Assembly (NCBI GenBank): GCA_015069135.1
Contig: SVJE01000005.1
Coordinates: 62,001-126,000, forward strand
DNA from: Oscillospiraceae bacterium
Lineage (GTDB): Bacteria; Bacillota; Clostridia; UBA1212; SIG427
Length of the DNA stretch: 64,000 nucleotides
Direction of reading: 5' to 3'
Shown here: positions 26,887-35,918 of the stretch, one piece after another
Layout of the letters: the number at the start of each line of letters is the position of its first letter
Numbering within the stretch: the first letter of the stretch is position 1
Notes under the pieces: generated by a model
Seen by the model: only the letters and a program-made list of their open reading frames with translations
Told to the model about the DNA's origin: nothing
The model's database searches: none
Position numbers and translations under genes: made by a program

Positions 26887-27999
26887 TTAGAACTTGTTAT
26901 AGTTGGCTTCCTTGGAAATATTAAGAAGAATACCCATATTAATCATCATGATAACAAGAGAAGTTCCACCGTAACTGAAGAATGGTAAAGATACACCTGT
27001 TACAGGAATTGACGAAGTAACAACGGCTATATTCATAAGTACCTGAACAGCTATGAGAGTTGTAATTCCCGTAGCCACAAGGCAACCAAACTTATCAGGT
27101 GCACTTATAGCAATCTTATATCCTCTCCATATAAATACACAGTAAAGAGCAAGAACTATAAACACCCCGATAAAGCCCATCTCTTCCGCTAAAATTGAAA
27201 ATATGAAATCGTTATATGGTTCAGGCAAGTACAAATACTTCTGGACGCTCTGACCAAGACCTTTACCTGTGAAACCACCTGACCCAATAGCAAGCAAAGA
27301 CTGTACCACCTGATATCCTTCATCAGATGCATGAGCAAAAGGATCTGTAAAGGCCATAACACGTTCTCTTACATGGTTTAAGGATATAAAGGCAACTACG
27401 GCACCTGCTACACCAACACCGCCTAAAACCAGGAAATATCGTAATTTTACCCCGGCCACAAACATCATAATAACGGAAACCATACCGATAATTATAATAC
27501 AGCTTACATGAGGCTGTAAGAACAACAGGCCGGCTACTCCGCCAATAATGCCCAGCATTATAAAGAAGCCTTTAAGGCCTGCCATCTTTTTTACATATCT
27601 GGTATTAGAAAGTAAGTAAGCAAATAATAATACCATTCCAAGTTTTATAAACTCAGAAGGCTGAAATGTAAGACCACCGAAACCTAACCAACGGCGGGCA
27701 TTATTAAAGCTTTTTCCTACTCCGGGAATAAGAACCAACACTAACAAAACAATTGCACCTGCAAAAAGTTGCAAGCTGTATTTACCTATAAAATGATAGT
27801 CTATTTTACTTACAAACAGCATTACTATAAGTCCGAGTCCTACCCATACAAGCTGTTTAAGCAGAAGGGAAAAGGAACTGTCGAATTTTACATAAGAGGC
27901 AGCGGAACTGGAGCTGAATACCATCATTGTACCCAACCCTAACAATATCAGTATTGTCATTACTAACCAGAAATCTACCTGTCGGTTTTTTAAGTTCAC
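26887..27999 (-). CDS. ftsW: FtsW/SpoVE-type peptidoglycan glycosyltransferase (SEDS)
   Basis: A 370-residue SEDS protein with about ten membrane spans that polymerises lipid II at the septum with a partner class B PBP. Signatures are FNNARRWLGFGGLTFQPSEFIKLGMVL, a large loop with GYQVVQSLLAIGSGGFTGKGLGQS, and GVSLPFFSYGGTSL near the end. Whether it serves division (FtsW) or the spore cortex (SpoVE) cannot be decided; its place after mraY in the mur cluster fits either. It ends the first half of the dcw cluster. Confidence 0.9.
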   Translation of the reverse strand: MNLKNRQVDFWLVMTILILLGLGTMMVFSSSSAASYVKFDSSFSLLLKQLVWVGLGLIVMLFVSKIDYHFIGKYSLQLFAGAIVLLVLVLIPGVGKSFNNARRWLGFGGLTFQPSEFIKLGMVLLFAYLLSNTRYVKKMAGLKGFFIMLGIIGGVAGLLFLQPHVSCIIIIGMVSVIMMFVAGVKLRYFLVLGGVGVAGAVVAFISLNHVRERVMAFTDPFAHASDEGYQVVQSLLAIGSGGFTGKGLGQSVQKYLYLPEPYNDFIFSILAEEMGFIGVFIVLALYCVFIWRGYKIAISAPDKFGCLVATGITTLIAVQVLMNIAVVTSSIPVTGVSLPFFSYGGTSLVIMMINMGILLNISKEANYNKF

Positions 28000-28019
28000 G
28001 CTATTTTACCTCCGATATT

Positions 28020-29000
28020 TTACAGTAATACGCAAAGAGCGGCTACAGCACAACACATAGCTGTGAAGGCCACAAACACTGTCCACACTTTTATTTCATT
28101 CCATCCGCCCAATTCAAAATGGTGATGAATAGGAGCCATCCTGAAGAATCTCTTACCACCTGTTTTCTTGAAATATGCCACCTGAATTATTACGGATAAG
28201 TTTTCAACAATGTATATAATTCCTGAAATCAACAGAATTAATGGTCTTTGCATTACAATAGCACAGGCTGTAATGGCACCACCTAAAGCAAGTGATCCTG
28301 TATCTCCCATGAATACTTTTGCCGGGTAAAAGTTGAAAAACAGGAATCCCAGTAATGCGGCAATAAATATTACAGAAAAATATGTAACTGAAATATTTTT
28401 AGCCTCAAGTATTGTTATAACGGAGAACATGGCAAATTGCATTAATGCACAGCCACTACAAAGGCCATCCACTCCATCGGAGAAGTTTACTGCATTGGTC
28501 ATAGCCAGAAGCACAAATACTGTAAACGGTATATACAGCCAACCTAAGTTAAGGTCTGTACCCAATCCAAAAAATTCTATGTGTATTATAGTACCGTAGT
28601 CTGTGAAAAATACTATGTAAAGCGTAAATACTATGGCAACCAACAAAAGAGCTGCCATTTTAAATTTAGGTTTCAGACCATCTTTATTTTTTCTTATTAT
28701 CTTCAGGAAATCGTCCAAAAAACCTACTGCAGCAAAACCTACAGTAACGAAAGCTATAGGAAGTATTTTAGGCGCCAAGCCTGTGAAGTACAACACTATA
28801 GATGCTATAAGTACCGGTGTTATGAATATGAGGCCACCTATGGTAGGAGTACCGGCTTTATTAAGGTGGGACTGTGGGCCGTCTTCTCTTTCCATTTGTC
28901 CAAATTTGAGTTTTCTCAACAATGGAATATAAACAGGACCCATCAGAAGGGCTACCGCCAATACAGCCCAGAATGCTATTATCAATGCTTTAATGTTCAT
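28020..29000 (-). CDS. mraY: Phospho-N-acetylmuramoyl-pentapeptide-transferase
   Basis: A 326-residue membrane enzyme with about ten spans that moves phospho-MurNAc-pentapeptide onto undecaprenyl phosphate, making lipid I. Motifs are KAGTPTIGGL, FLDDFLKI with the catalytic Asp pair, AVNFSDGVDGL, FMGDTGSLALG and PIHHHFELGGW. Length is normal. It starts 3 bp after murF ends, in the order murE-murF-mraY-ftsW. Confidence 0.98.
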   Translation of the reverse strand: MNIKALIIAFWAVLAVALLMGPVYIPLLRKLKFGQMEREDGPQSHLNKAGTPTIGGLIFITPVLIASIVLYFTGLAPKILPIAFVTVGFAAVGFLDDFLKIIRKNKDGLKPKFKMAALLLVAIVFTLYIVFFTDYGTIIHIEFFGLGTDLNLGWLYIPFTVFVLLAMTNAVNFSDGVDGLCSGCALMQFAMFSVITILEAKNISVTYFSVIFIAALLGFLFFNFYPAKVFMGDTGSLALGGAITACAIVMQRPLILLISGIIYIVENLSVIIQVAYFKKTGGKRFFRMAPIHHHFELGGWNEIKVWTVFVAFTAMCCAVAALCVLL

Positions 29001-29003
29001 TTC

Positions 29004-30410
29004 TTACTCCTCCAAAAACTTTACTATGTTCTCCATGGCCATGGCATGAGACCCTTTTACTAAAAAGCCATCCCCTTCACAGTGTCTGTCCCCACATAAA
29101 TTTTTTATTACAGGAATTGCTTCCTGCCAGGTTTCACAATTCTCTTTAATTTTAACAGGACAACTTTCCGGTGTCTGTCCCCATGTTACACCAACTGTTA
29201 TTAAGATGTCCACTTCGTTTTTAACTGCAGCTTCTAAAACATCTCTGTGAGCTTGCTCTGAAGCTTCACCAAGTTCCAGCATGCTACCAAGAACGGCTAT
29301 TTTTCTTTTTATTCCCGGCAAAGTGTTTAAGACCGCCAATGCTGCCTGCATAGATTCAGGTCCGGCATTGTATGTATCGTCTATGATTGTTATACCGTTT
29401 TTCTTTATGATATTCTGTCTGACACTGTCGCCACAATATTTTTCGACTTCCTTGACAGCATCTTTCACAGGTATTTTCAGTTCATAAGCAGCTGCAAGAG
29501 CCATAACAGCGTTTCTTACGTTATGAACACCTGCCAACTGAAGATGAACTCTATCTCCTGTAGCGCTGAAAGTAAATGACATTTTACCATCAGTGTCTGT
29601 CCCCACATCAAAACCATAGTAGTCATCCATAGTGTCTATACCACAGAATTTCACCTTTATATCTTTGCCGTAAGCTTCAACGCAATCTCTGATAGCTTCT
29701 TTTGACACTTCATCATCCGAGTGTCTGTCCCCATAACCAACCAAAAGAGTGGCACCTTTTTTCAAGCCGGCACAGATTTCTGTTTTAGCCAGCATAATAT
29801 TCTTGCGGCTACCCAAACGCTCAATATGCGATACCCCTATGTTGGTTATAATCCCGAGGTCAGGCCGAAGAATTTCAGCAAGATATTCAATTTCGCCAAG
29901 ACCTCTCATGCCCATTTCGCCTACCAGGGCTGTATGATCATCTTCCACGGAAAATATTGTAAGTGGCAAACCTATTTCATTGTTGTAATTAAGTTTTGTC
30001 TTTGCTACATCACCTGAAGGGGCTAAAGCACAGGCTGTCAAATCCTTTGTGGATGTTTTTCCTACGCTACCGGTAATACCTACCACGGGAATATCAAGAT
30101 TGTCTCTGACTTTAGCTGCAATTTTACCTAATTCCAGCAATGTATCCTCTACAACAATCAATTTTTTCTGTTCCTCCGGACCCAGTTGTTCTTTTAATAT
30201 GGAGAGTCTGTCCCCACACACAACAGCACCAACAGCTCCGTTATCCAATACCTGTTTAACAAAATTATGGCCATCAAACTTTTCGCCCTTAAGAGCTACA
30301 AACAATGAGCCCTCCTTAATTACACGAGAGTCTGTCCCCACAAAAGAAATTTCAATTTCAGGATCAAGGTCTGTCCCCGTAAAAATTTTACCCAATGCAA
30401 TTGGTTTCAT
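29004..30410 (-). CDS. murF: UDP-N-acetylmuramoyl-tripeptide--D-alanyl-D-alanine ligase
   Basis: A 468-residue Mur ligase that adds D-Ala-D-Ala to the UDP-MurNAc tripeptide. VVGITGSVGKTSTKDL near residue 110 binds ATP, GEMGMRGLGEIEYL and IDDTYNAGPESMQAAL are MurF signatures. The gene holds four exact copies of the dispersed 12-mer (29082, 29171, 29593, 29721) and three variants (30204, 30328, 30367), read as GDRH, GQTP, GTDT or truncated forms, mostly in loops of the N- and C-terminal domains. The Mur core motifs are intact, so the enzyme should work. Start overlaps the murE stop by one base. Confidence 0.97.
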   Translation of the reverse strand: MKPIALGKIFTGTDLDPEIEISFVGTDSRVIKEGSLFVALKGEKFDGHNFVKQVLDNGAVGAVVCGDRLSILKEQLGPEEQKKLIVVEDTLLELGKIAAKVRDNLDIPVVGITGSVGKTSTKDLTACALAPSGDVAKTKLNYNNEIGLPLTIFSVEDDHTALVGEMGMRGLGEIEYLAEILRPDLGIITNIGVSHIERLGSRKNIMLAKTEICAGLKKGATLLVGYGDRHSDDEVSKEAIRDCVEAYGKDIKVKFCGIDTMDDYYGFDVGTDTDGKMSFTFSATGDRVHLQLAGVHNVRNAVMALAAAYELKIPVKDAVKEVEKYCGDSVRQNIIKKNGITIIDDTYNAGPESMQAALAVLNTLPGIKRKIAVLGSMLELGEASEQAHRDVLEAAVKNEVDILITVGVTWGQTPESCPVKIKENCETWQEAIPVIKNLCGDRHCEGDGFLVKGSHAMAMENIVKFLEE

Positions 30411-31030
30411 TAATCAAGTTCCTCCAGTGCTTCACGCACTACTTCACGTTCATCAAAATGCACAGTCTTATCTTTAAAAATCTGATAAGTTTCATGACCT
30501 TTACCGGCAAGAATAATTACATCACCGGGCTGTGCATTTTTAACAGCATATTTAATAGCTTCTCTTCTGTCCACGATACAGATATATGGCGCACCTGTAG
30601 GTTTAATGCCATCTTCTAAATCCTTTACAATAGATGCCGGATCCTCTGTGCGAGGATTATCAGAAGTTATTATTGAAAAATCTGCATACTTTCCGGCAGT
30701 CTCTCCCATGAGATGTCTTGGGCGGTTTCTGTCCCCACCACAACCAAAAAGGAATACCGTACGTTTAGCATATTCTTTTACAGTAGTAATTATATTTATA
30801 AAACTATCCGGATTGTGAGCATAGTCAATCAACACGGAAAAATCTCGACCGGTAGGTACATTTTCTGCTTTTCCCGGAACAAATACACAAGACAGACCCT
30901 GTAAAATATCTTCAACACTAATTCCCATAAGATAAGCAGTAACGGCTGCAGATAAAGAATTATATACACTGAATTTTCCCGGTATAGGAACAACAACATG
31001 AGTACCATTAAAATCAGAGTGTCTGTCCCC
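29082..31030. repeat. Dispersed 12-mer cluster 2 (murF and murE)
   Basis: Exact GTGTCTGTCCCC at 29082-29093, 29171-29182, 29593-29604, 29721-29732 and 31019-31030. Variants GAGTCTGTCCCC at 30204-30215 and 30328-30339, AGGTCTGTCCCC at 30367-30378. All have the G-rich form on the coding strand of the minus-strand genes. Confidence 0.92.
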
Positions 31031-31879
31031 ACACAAAATATCGTATTCAACTCTGTCTGCTTTCTTCACTATATTTACTGCCTTAAAGTCACATTCAGAG
31101 CAATCTATACCAAAAGTATAAATCTTACCGGTAGCCTTTGAAGCCATAACTTCCCAATAAGGATTATCTTTATTAAGAATACCTATCTCACTTATGGTAA
31201 AAAGTTTCGCCTTTGCGTTGGCATAGTCGTCCATATCTTTATGTTCAGAAGGGCCTATATGATCCGGTGACAGATTGGTAAAAATAGAAGCTTTATATTC
31301 GCAACAGGCAACTCGATTAAGATTTAATCCCTGAGAAGAAACCTCCATTATACAATGTCCAATATCACGATTTGTCATTTCATTAAGAAGATACTGAAGG
31401 TCATTGGCTTCAGGAGTTGTTCTTTCTGTATGAAGAACTTCATCCCCTATCATATTCTGAATGGTGCCAACCAGACCACCGATTTTACCGGCTGCTGTAT
31501 AAATTGACCTTAACATATATGAAGTAGTGGTTTTACCTTTAGTACCGGTAATACCAATCAGATCAAGTCTTCCGGAAGGATGGTTGTAAAGCTTATCAGA
31601 AGCCTGTGCCAAAGCCAGTCTTGTATCAGCTACTCTTATTACCGCTGTATCACCAACCAAGTCTTTCGGAGGCATTTTGGTTACCAAAAGGGCTGATACA
31701 CCGCTTTTAACAGCATCCCCTATAAATCTGTGACCATCAGTGGTGAAACCATCAATACACACAAACAATTTTCCCGGTGCACTTTTTCTGCTGTCAACAA
31801 TTACATCAAGAATTTCGCAATCAAAATCCCCTGAGCTTTCAATAACATCAAATGCTGATTTTAATTCATTTAATTTCAT
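30410..31879 (-). CDS. murE: UDP-N-acetylmuramoyl-tripeptide synthetase
   Basis: A 489-residue Mur ligase adding the third amino acid to UDP-MurNAc-L-Ala-D-Glu. ATG at 31879 is chosen since GGGAAG lies six bases before it. ATP binding is GITGTKGKTTTSYML; the family motifs EVSSQGL, FTNLSPDHI, IDYAHNPDS and GCGGDRNRPRHLMG follow. TSDNPRTEDP matches the DNPR-containing binding motif of diaminopimelate-specific MurE, so meso-DAP is the probable substrate. One exact repeat copy (31019) reads CGDRHSD. The GGDR at 30728 is the natural family motif. Confidence 0.97.
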   Translation of the reverse strand: MKLNELKSAFDVIESSGDFDCEILDVIVDSRKSAPGKLFVCIDGFTTDGHRFIGDAVKSGVSALLVTKMPPKDLVGDTAVIRVADTRLALAQASDKLYNHPSGRLDLIGITGTKGKTTTSYMLRSIYTAAGKIGGLVGTIQNMIGDEVLHTERTTPEANDLQYLLNEMTNRDIGHCIMEVSSQGLNLNRVACCEYKASIFTNLSPDHIGPSEHKDMDDYANAKAKLFTISEIGILNKDNPYWEVMASKATGKIYTFGIDCSECDFKAVNIVKKADRVEYDILCGDRHSDFNGTHVVVPIPGKFSVYNSLSAAVTAYLMGISVEDILQGLSCVFVPGKAENVPTGRDFSVLIDYAHNPDSFINIITTVKEYAKRTVFLFGCGGDRNRPRHLMGETAGKYADFSIITSDNPRTEDPASIVKDLEDGIKPTGAPYICIVDRREAIKYAVKNAQPGDVIILAGKGHETYQIFKDKTVHFDEREVVREALEELD

Positions 31880-31896
31880 GTACATCTTCCCTTTCT

Positions 31897-34110
31897 TTAT
31901 TCACTACCCAATTCCAATGTTATTACAGTTCCCAGTTCCACATCTGTTCCCGAAGCTATACTCTGGCTTATAACCGTTCCAGACTGTTTTGCTATCATAC
32001 CCAAGCCTTTTTCTCCCAGAATCACATAAGCATCTGCCAAAGAGCAACCTACAAGATCAGGAACTTTAACAGTAGGTCTTGTTTCAGGTTCTTCACCTAC
32101 ATAAACAACAACCTCCGAGTTTCTGTTAAGAATAATATGAGGAGCAGGCATCTGTCCTACAACCTTTGTTTTATAAGCATCTTCACCGGAATATTCACCA
32201 ATAATTTTACCCTGAAGACCTCTGCTTTCCAAAGCCCAGATAGCTTCTGCCACATTTTTACCGGCCAGATCAGGCACTTGGCTCTGTAACAGAAAGTTGG
32301 ATTTTTCTTCCTCTGTATAACGACGTTCAACCCCAAGATATTCAAGGCTTCTCTCTATTATTTCCGCAGCAGCAGGAGCCGCCATACGACCACCTGAAGC
32401 TGTAGCAATTCTCTGATCCGGATGGTCAATCATAACAAGAACCACAATCTGAGGATCATCTACAGGAGCAATACCACAGAAGGAAGCGACGAAACGGTCT
32501 GTTGCATCAGTTTCAATGGTTTCAGAAGTACCTGTCTTTCCTGCAACCCTGTAACCAGCCACATAAGCATTATGACCTGTACCTGTTGTTACAACACCTT
32601 CAAGCATTGCCAACATTTCTTTGGCTGTAGCTTCGGAAATAACCTGTCTTTCAACTTCTTTTTCATATCTTATAACTACATTTCCATCCTGGTCAGTTAC
32701 TTCATTAACCAATTGAGGAGTCAGCAAATAACCGCCGTTAGCAATAGCACAGTAAGCTCTTATCATCTGCATTGGAGTAACCTGAATTCTCTGCCCGAAA
32801 CCGGCAACCGCTCTGTCTATTTCTGTCGGATTGGTGTGAATAATACTGTTGGCTTCTCCCGCCAGTAAAACACCTGTTTTTTGGTAAAATCCAAAGTTTT
32901 CAAGACCTTTGTAAAATATATCATTTCCGATATCCAACGCAAGACGGGCAAACACACCATTACATGAGTTCTTAACAGCGCTGGCAAAAGTTACAATACC
33001 ATGACCACCGTCTTTCCAACAGCCAATTTGCCAATCTGCTAAAAAGAGGTCGCCATCATCAACCATAGAATCTTTATTTACTATTCCGTATTCAACGCCG
33101 ATAGAACCGGTTATGGCTTTAAAAGTTGAACCGGGCTCATAAGTATCGGTAAGACACTTATTTCTCCATACTGTACTGTTAAGCACCTCAACATTTTCAG
33201 CGGTATGTCCTGTCCATAATGTAGGATCCATGCCTTCGGGACAAGCGTAAGGATTGTTAAGATCAAAAGAAGGATTCGATGCCATAGCAAGTATTTTACC
33301 CTCATTAGGATCCATAACTATAGCTGCACAGCCCTCAGTTACGTTCCATTTTGCTGCAGTTTCCTGAAGCACTTCTTCACAGATTGCCTGAATATTTATA
33401 TTTATATTAAGCTCAACATTGTTACCATTCTGAGGTTCTACTCTTGTTTCCTCCGCGTAAGGAAGCTCATTTCCTAAAGAGTCCACCGCTGCAATAACTC
33501 TACCCGGAGTTCCTGCAAGATATGAATCTAAAGCTACTTCAACGCCACATACCAGACCCTGATCATCACGGCCTGTAAAACCTAAAATATGAGCTGCCAG
33601 CTCATTGTTAGGATAATATCTTTTTATATCTTCATCTATATAAACACCTTTGATTTTTTCTTCATCTTTCCAGGCTTCAATTTTGTTGGCTACGTCCACT
33701 TCCACTTTACGGGCAATTTCTCTGTATCGGCCTGTTGTCTGAATCTTAGCAAGTACTTCTTCACTATCAAGTTCCAGAATCTCCGCTAACTTATCAGCAA
33801 TTTTTTTCTGATAAGCTTCAACATCCCCAAGTTTTTCACCCTGAGTTTTAATCATAGTCTGATTTACGGAAACCTGTCTGGCACTTACACTTATGGCCAA
33901 CACATTTCCTTCAGAATCTTTTATAGTTCCACGGGTAGCAGGGATTGTTCTTCCGCTATTTTGCTGCTCATAAGCAAGTTTTGTATATTCTTCCCCTCTT
34001 ATAAACTGAATCCAGGCCACACGTACAAGCAAAGCAACCAGCAAAGCTGATACAATGAGACAAAGTATTACTATTCTTGTTTTTACTTTTGGACTTGTTT
34101 TTAAAATCAT
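31897..34110 (-). CDS. Class B penicillin-binding protein with two PASTA domains (SpoVD/Pbp2B-like)
   Basis: A 737-residue transpeptidase that crosslinks peptidoglycan, with one N-terminal span (about 13-33). The PBP dimerisation domain runs to about 230. Catalytic motifs are the Ser in EPGSTFKAITG, SCN in VKNSCNGVF, and KTG in VAGKTGTSE. Two PASTA modules end the protein (QVPDLAGKNVAEAIWALES... and KVPDLVGCSLADAYVILGE...). ATG at 34110 is ten bases after AAAGGAG. Placement after ftsL is usual for the division or sporulation PBP. Two such paralogues are common in this group, so the name is left open. Confidence 0.93.
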   Translation of the reverse strand: MILKTSPKVKTRIVILCLIVSALLVALLVRVAWIQFIRGEEYTKLAYEQQNSGRTIPATRGTIKDSEGNVLAISVSARQVSVNQTMIKTQGEKLGDVEAYQKKIADKLAEILELDSEEVLAKIQTTGRYREIARKVEVDVANKIEAWKDEEKIKGVYIDEDIKRYYPNNELAAHILGFTGRDDQGLVCGVEVALDSYLAGTPGRVIAAVDSLGNELPYAEETRVEPQNGNNVELNININIQAICEEVLQETAAKWNVTEGCAAIVMDPNEGKILAMASNPSFDLNNPYACPEGMDPTLWTGHTAENVEVLNSTVWRNKCLTDTYEPGSTFKAITGSIGVEYGIVNKDSMVDDGDLFLADWQIGCWKDGGHGIVTFASAVKNSCNGVFARLALDIGNDIFYKGLENFGFYQKTGVLLAGEANSIIHTNPTEIDRAVAGFGQRIQVTPMQMIRAYCAIANGGYLLTPQLVNEVTDQDGNVVIRYEKEVERQVISEATAKEMLAMLEGVVTTGTGHNAYVAGYRVAGKTGTSETIETDATDRFVASFCGIAPVDDPQIVVLVMIDHPDQRIATASGGRMAAPAAAEIIERSLEYLGVERRYTEEEKSNFLLQSQVPDLAGKNVAEAIWALESRGLQGKIIGEYSGEDAYKTKVVGQMPAPHIILNRNSEVVVYVGEEPETRPTVKVPDLVGCSLADAYVILGEKGLGMIAKQSGTVISQSIASGTDVELGTVITLELGSE

Positions 34111-34126
34111 TACCCGCAAACTCCTT

Positions 34127-34180
34127 TAAAAGCCATAGAAAATAATAACCCCTTGGCTATTTATATTTCTATGGCTTTTA
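34127..34180. other. Inverted repeat between ftsL and the PBP gene
   Basis: Arms of about 15 bp (TAAAAGCCATAGAAA at 34127-34141 and TTTCTATGGCTTTTA at 34166-34180) around a 24-base loop. On the minus strand the second arm runs directly into AAAGGAG, the PBP ribosome-binding site, so folding could affect its translation, or serve as a partial terminator. Confidence 0.6.
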
Positions 34181-34196
34181 TTTTAAACCTCAATAT

Positions 34197-34769
34197 TTAA
34201 ATTAATCCTAAAAACTCACGGATACCATCGTAAATTTTTACATACCATGCTTTATCTTCTGTAACTTCTTTAAGTTCTGTCTGGTAAAATTCTGTCTGAT
34301 CTGCAGGGTCTATGTCCAGAACCACCATCTGATATGTCTGAGGCCTCTGCATATCGAATTTTTCTTTTGCAAGTTTTGTAAGCTCATCCAGATTCATGCT
34401 ATTTTCTATCTGAGCCATCATTCTTTCGTTATCTGCGGTTAAATCCTGGTACTGAGATTTTGCTTCGCTTACCTTATAACCCATTTCAGTTATAGAAGCA
34501 TATCGGAACACAACAAGTAGTCCCAACGCAAAAACCAACATTACTTTCACAAGTAATCCCATCTTGATTTTTCTTCTCTTTTGTTTTGTACGGATTGCGC
34601 GGATAACTGCGCTGTCCAATTCTTCTTCAGCTTCCAACTCAGGAGCTTCAGCAAGGCTTGTCCTTTGTACTTTGTAAATTTTCTCTGTTGTAGTTGTAGT
34701 GGCGGCATAGTCCCGTGTTAATTCACTGTGCCTTACAGAGGCTACAGGCTTTTCTTTAACTGCACTCAT
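34197..34769 (-). CDS. ftsL: Cell division protein FtsL-like
   Basis: A 190-residue bitopic protein. A charged cytoplasmic tail of about 75 residues (with a Glu-rich stretch and a Lys/Arg-rich KQKRRKIKMG) precedes one span near 77-93 and a short coiled coil (VSEAKSQYQDLTADNERMMAQIENSMNLDELTKLAKEKF). This layout and the place between rsmH and the PBP gene identify it as the FtsL/septum-formation-initiator component that works with FtsQ/DivIB and DivIC. Sequence conservation is weak, as usual for FtsL. Confidence 0.8.
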   Translation of the reverse strand: MSAVKEKPVASVRHSELTRDYAATTTTTEKIYKVQRTSLAEAPELEAEEELDSAVIRAIRTKQKRRKIKMGLLVKVMLVFALGLLVVFRYASITEMGYKVSEAKSQYQDLTADNERMMAQIENSMNLDELTKLAKEKFDMQRPQTYQMVVLDIDPADQTEFYQTELKEVTEDKAWYVKIYDGIREFLGLI

Positions 34770-34786
34770 GCTTCCACCACCCTTTT

Positions 34787-34950
34787 GTAAAATAAAAGCT
34801 TTTGTACTTTTGACCTTTTAAGGTCTTTTTCTTTGGTAAAATAAATTCTTTTGTACTTTTGCTCTTTCAGAGCTTTTTCTTTAGTAAAATAAAATCTTTT
34901 GTGCTTTTCCCCTGAGGGTTTATCTTTAGTAAAAATTTATCTTTTGTAAC
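34787..34950 (-). repeat. 48-bp tandem repeat, three and a half units, with variable mini-hairpins
   Basis: Units start at GTAAAAT at 34787, 34836, 34884 and a partial at 34929 (lengths 49, 48, 45, about 22). Each full unit has TTTTGTACTTTTG or a close form, then a short inverted repeat that differs in sequence but pairs in each unit: GACC/GGTC, GCTC/GAGC, CCC/GGG, then CTTTTTCTTT. It fills the rsmH-ftsL gap and would be transcribed in the leader of ftsL. Confidence 0.8.
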
Positions 34951-34964
34951 TCGTATGCAATTTG

Positions 34965-35918
34965 TTATTCTCTTCTCTCAAAGATTCGGAGTTTAGCACT
35001 ATGAGCTCTTGAATTTTCTTCAAGTTCTGTCCCCGTTGAAACGATTGGTTTTGATGTAAGGTTTCTACCCAGTGACTTTTTACCGCACACACAAACCGGA
35101 AAATCTTTGGGACACTCACAGGGGTTTTCAGCTTTTTTAAAACACTGCTTAACTATCCTGTCTTCCAGAGAGTGGAATGTTATTACACATAATCTTCCGC
35201 CCGGAGCAAGAATCTTTATTGCATCATCCAAAGCTTTCTCCAGAACCTGAAGTTCTTGATTTACCTCTATTCTGATTGCCTGGAATGTTCTTTTTGCAGG
35301 GTGACCCCCGTCTCTTCTCGCTGCAGCCGGTATAGCTGCTTTTATAATATCAACCAGCTGGAAAGTAGTCTCGATAGGCTTGTCCTTTCTTGCTGTATCG
35401 ATCATTTTAACTATACGTACCGCCCATTTTTCTTCACCATAATCGCGGATTATCCGGATAAGGTCTTTGGTATCGTATTTGTTTATCACATCTAAAGCCG
35501 TTATTCCGTTTGAAGTCCTGTCCATTCTCATGTCCAAGGGAGCATCAAATCTGTAACTGAAACCTCTGTCCCCGTTATCAAACTGATAGGATGAAACTCC
35601 TAAGTCCAGAAGTATTCCGTTTGCTTCAGTGACATCACACTCTTTGCACGCCTCTATTAAGTTGACAAAGTTCGTTTTTACAACTTTAAAGGAGCCTTCT
35701 GTTTCAACTTCTTCAAGTCGTTTTGATGCAACCGCTATAGCTTCTGCATCCTGGTCAATTCCAACCAGCAGGCCTTTCTTACCCAGCCTCTTCAGTATCT
35801 CACTGCTGTGACCTGCACCACCCAACGTTCCGTCTACGTAAGTACCGTCACTTTTTATATTTAATCCGTCAATACATTCTTTAAGTAAAACGGATTTGTG
35901 AGCAAACTCTGCTGTCAT
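34965..35918 (-). CDS. rsmH: 16S rRNA (cytosine(1402)-N(4))-methyltransferase
   Basis: A 317-residue SAM-dependent methyltransferase that modifies C1402 of 16S rRNA. The sequence begins with HKSVLLKECIDGL, then DGTLGGAGHSSEIL for SAM binding, GILLDLGVSSYQFD, DRGFSYRFDAPLDMRMD, and CVITFHSLEDRIVKQ near the end. Length is normal. It overlaps the mraZ stop by one base, in the universal mraZ-rsmH-ftsL order. Two stretches resembling the dispersed repeat occur (35023, 35572); the second is the natural NGDRGFSY motif. Confidence 0.97.
   Translation of the reverse strand: MTAEFAHKSVLLKECIDGLNIKSDGTYVDGTLGGAGHSSEILKRLGKKGLLVGIDQDAEAIAVASKRLEEVETEGSFKVVKTNFVNLIEACKECDVTEANGILLDLGVSSYQFDNGDRGFSYRFDAPLDMRMDRTSNGITALDVINKYDTKDLIRIIRDYGEEKWAVRIVKMIDTARKDKPIETTFQLVDIIKAAIPAAARRDGGHPAKRTFQAIRIEVNQELQVLEKALDDAIKILAPGGRLCVITFHSLEDRIVKQCFKKAENPCECPKDFPVCVCGKKSLGRNLTSKPIVSTGTELEENSRAHSAKLRIFERRE

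Noticed and set aside
26843..26890. Possible terminator with AAAAG/CTTTT and GGTGC repeats after ftsW
   Set aside because: The inner part is mostly direct GGTGC repeats, and pairing is poor.
30728..30736. TCTGTCCCC in murE
   Set aside because: It encodes the GGDR of the conserved GCGGDR motif of MurE and lacks the rest of the 12-mer.
35572..35583. ACCTCTGTCCCC in rsmH resembling the dispersed repeat
   Set aside because: It encodes NGDRGFSY, a conserved RsmH motif, so it is natural sequence and not counted.
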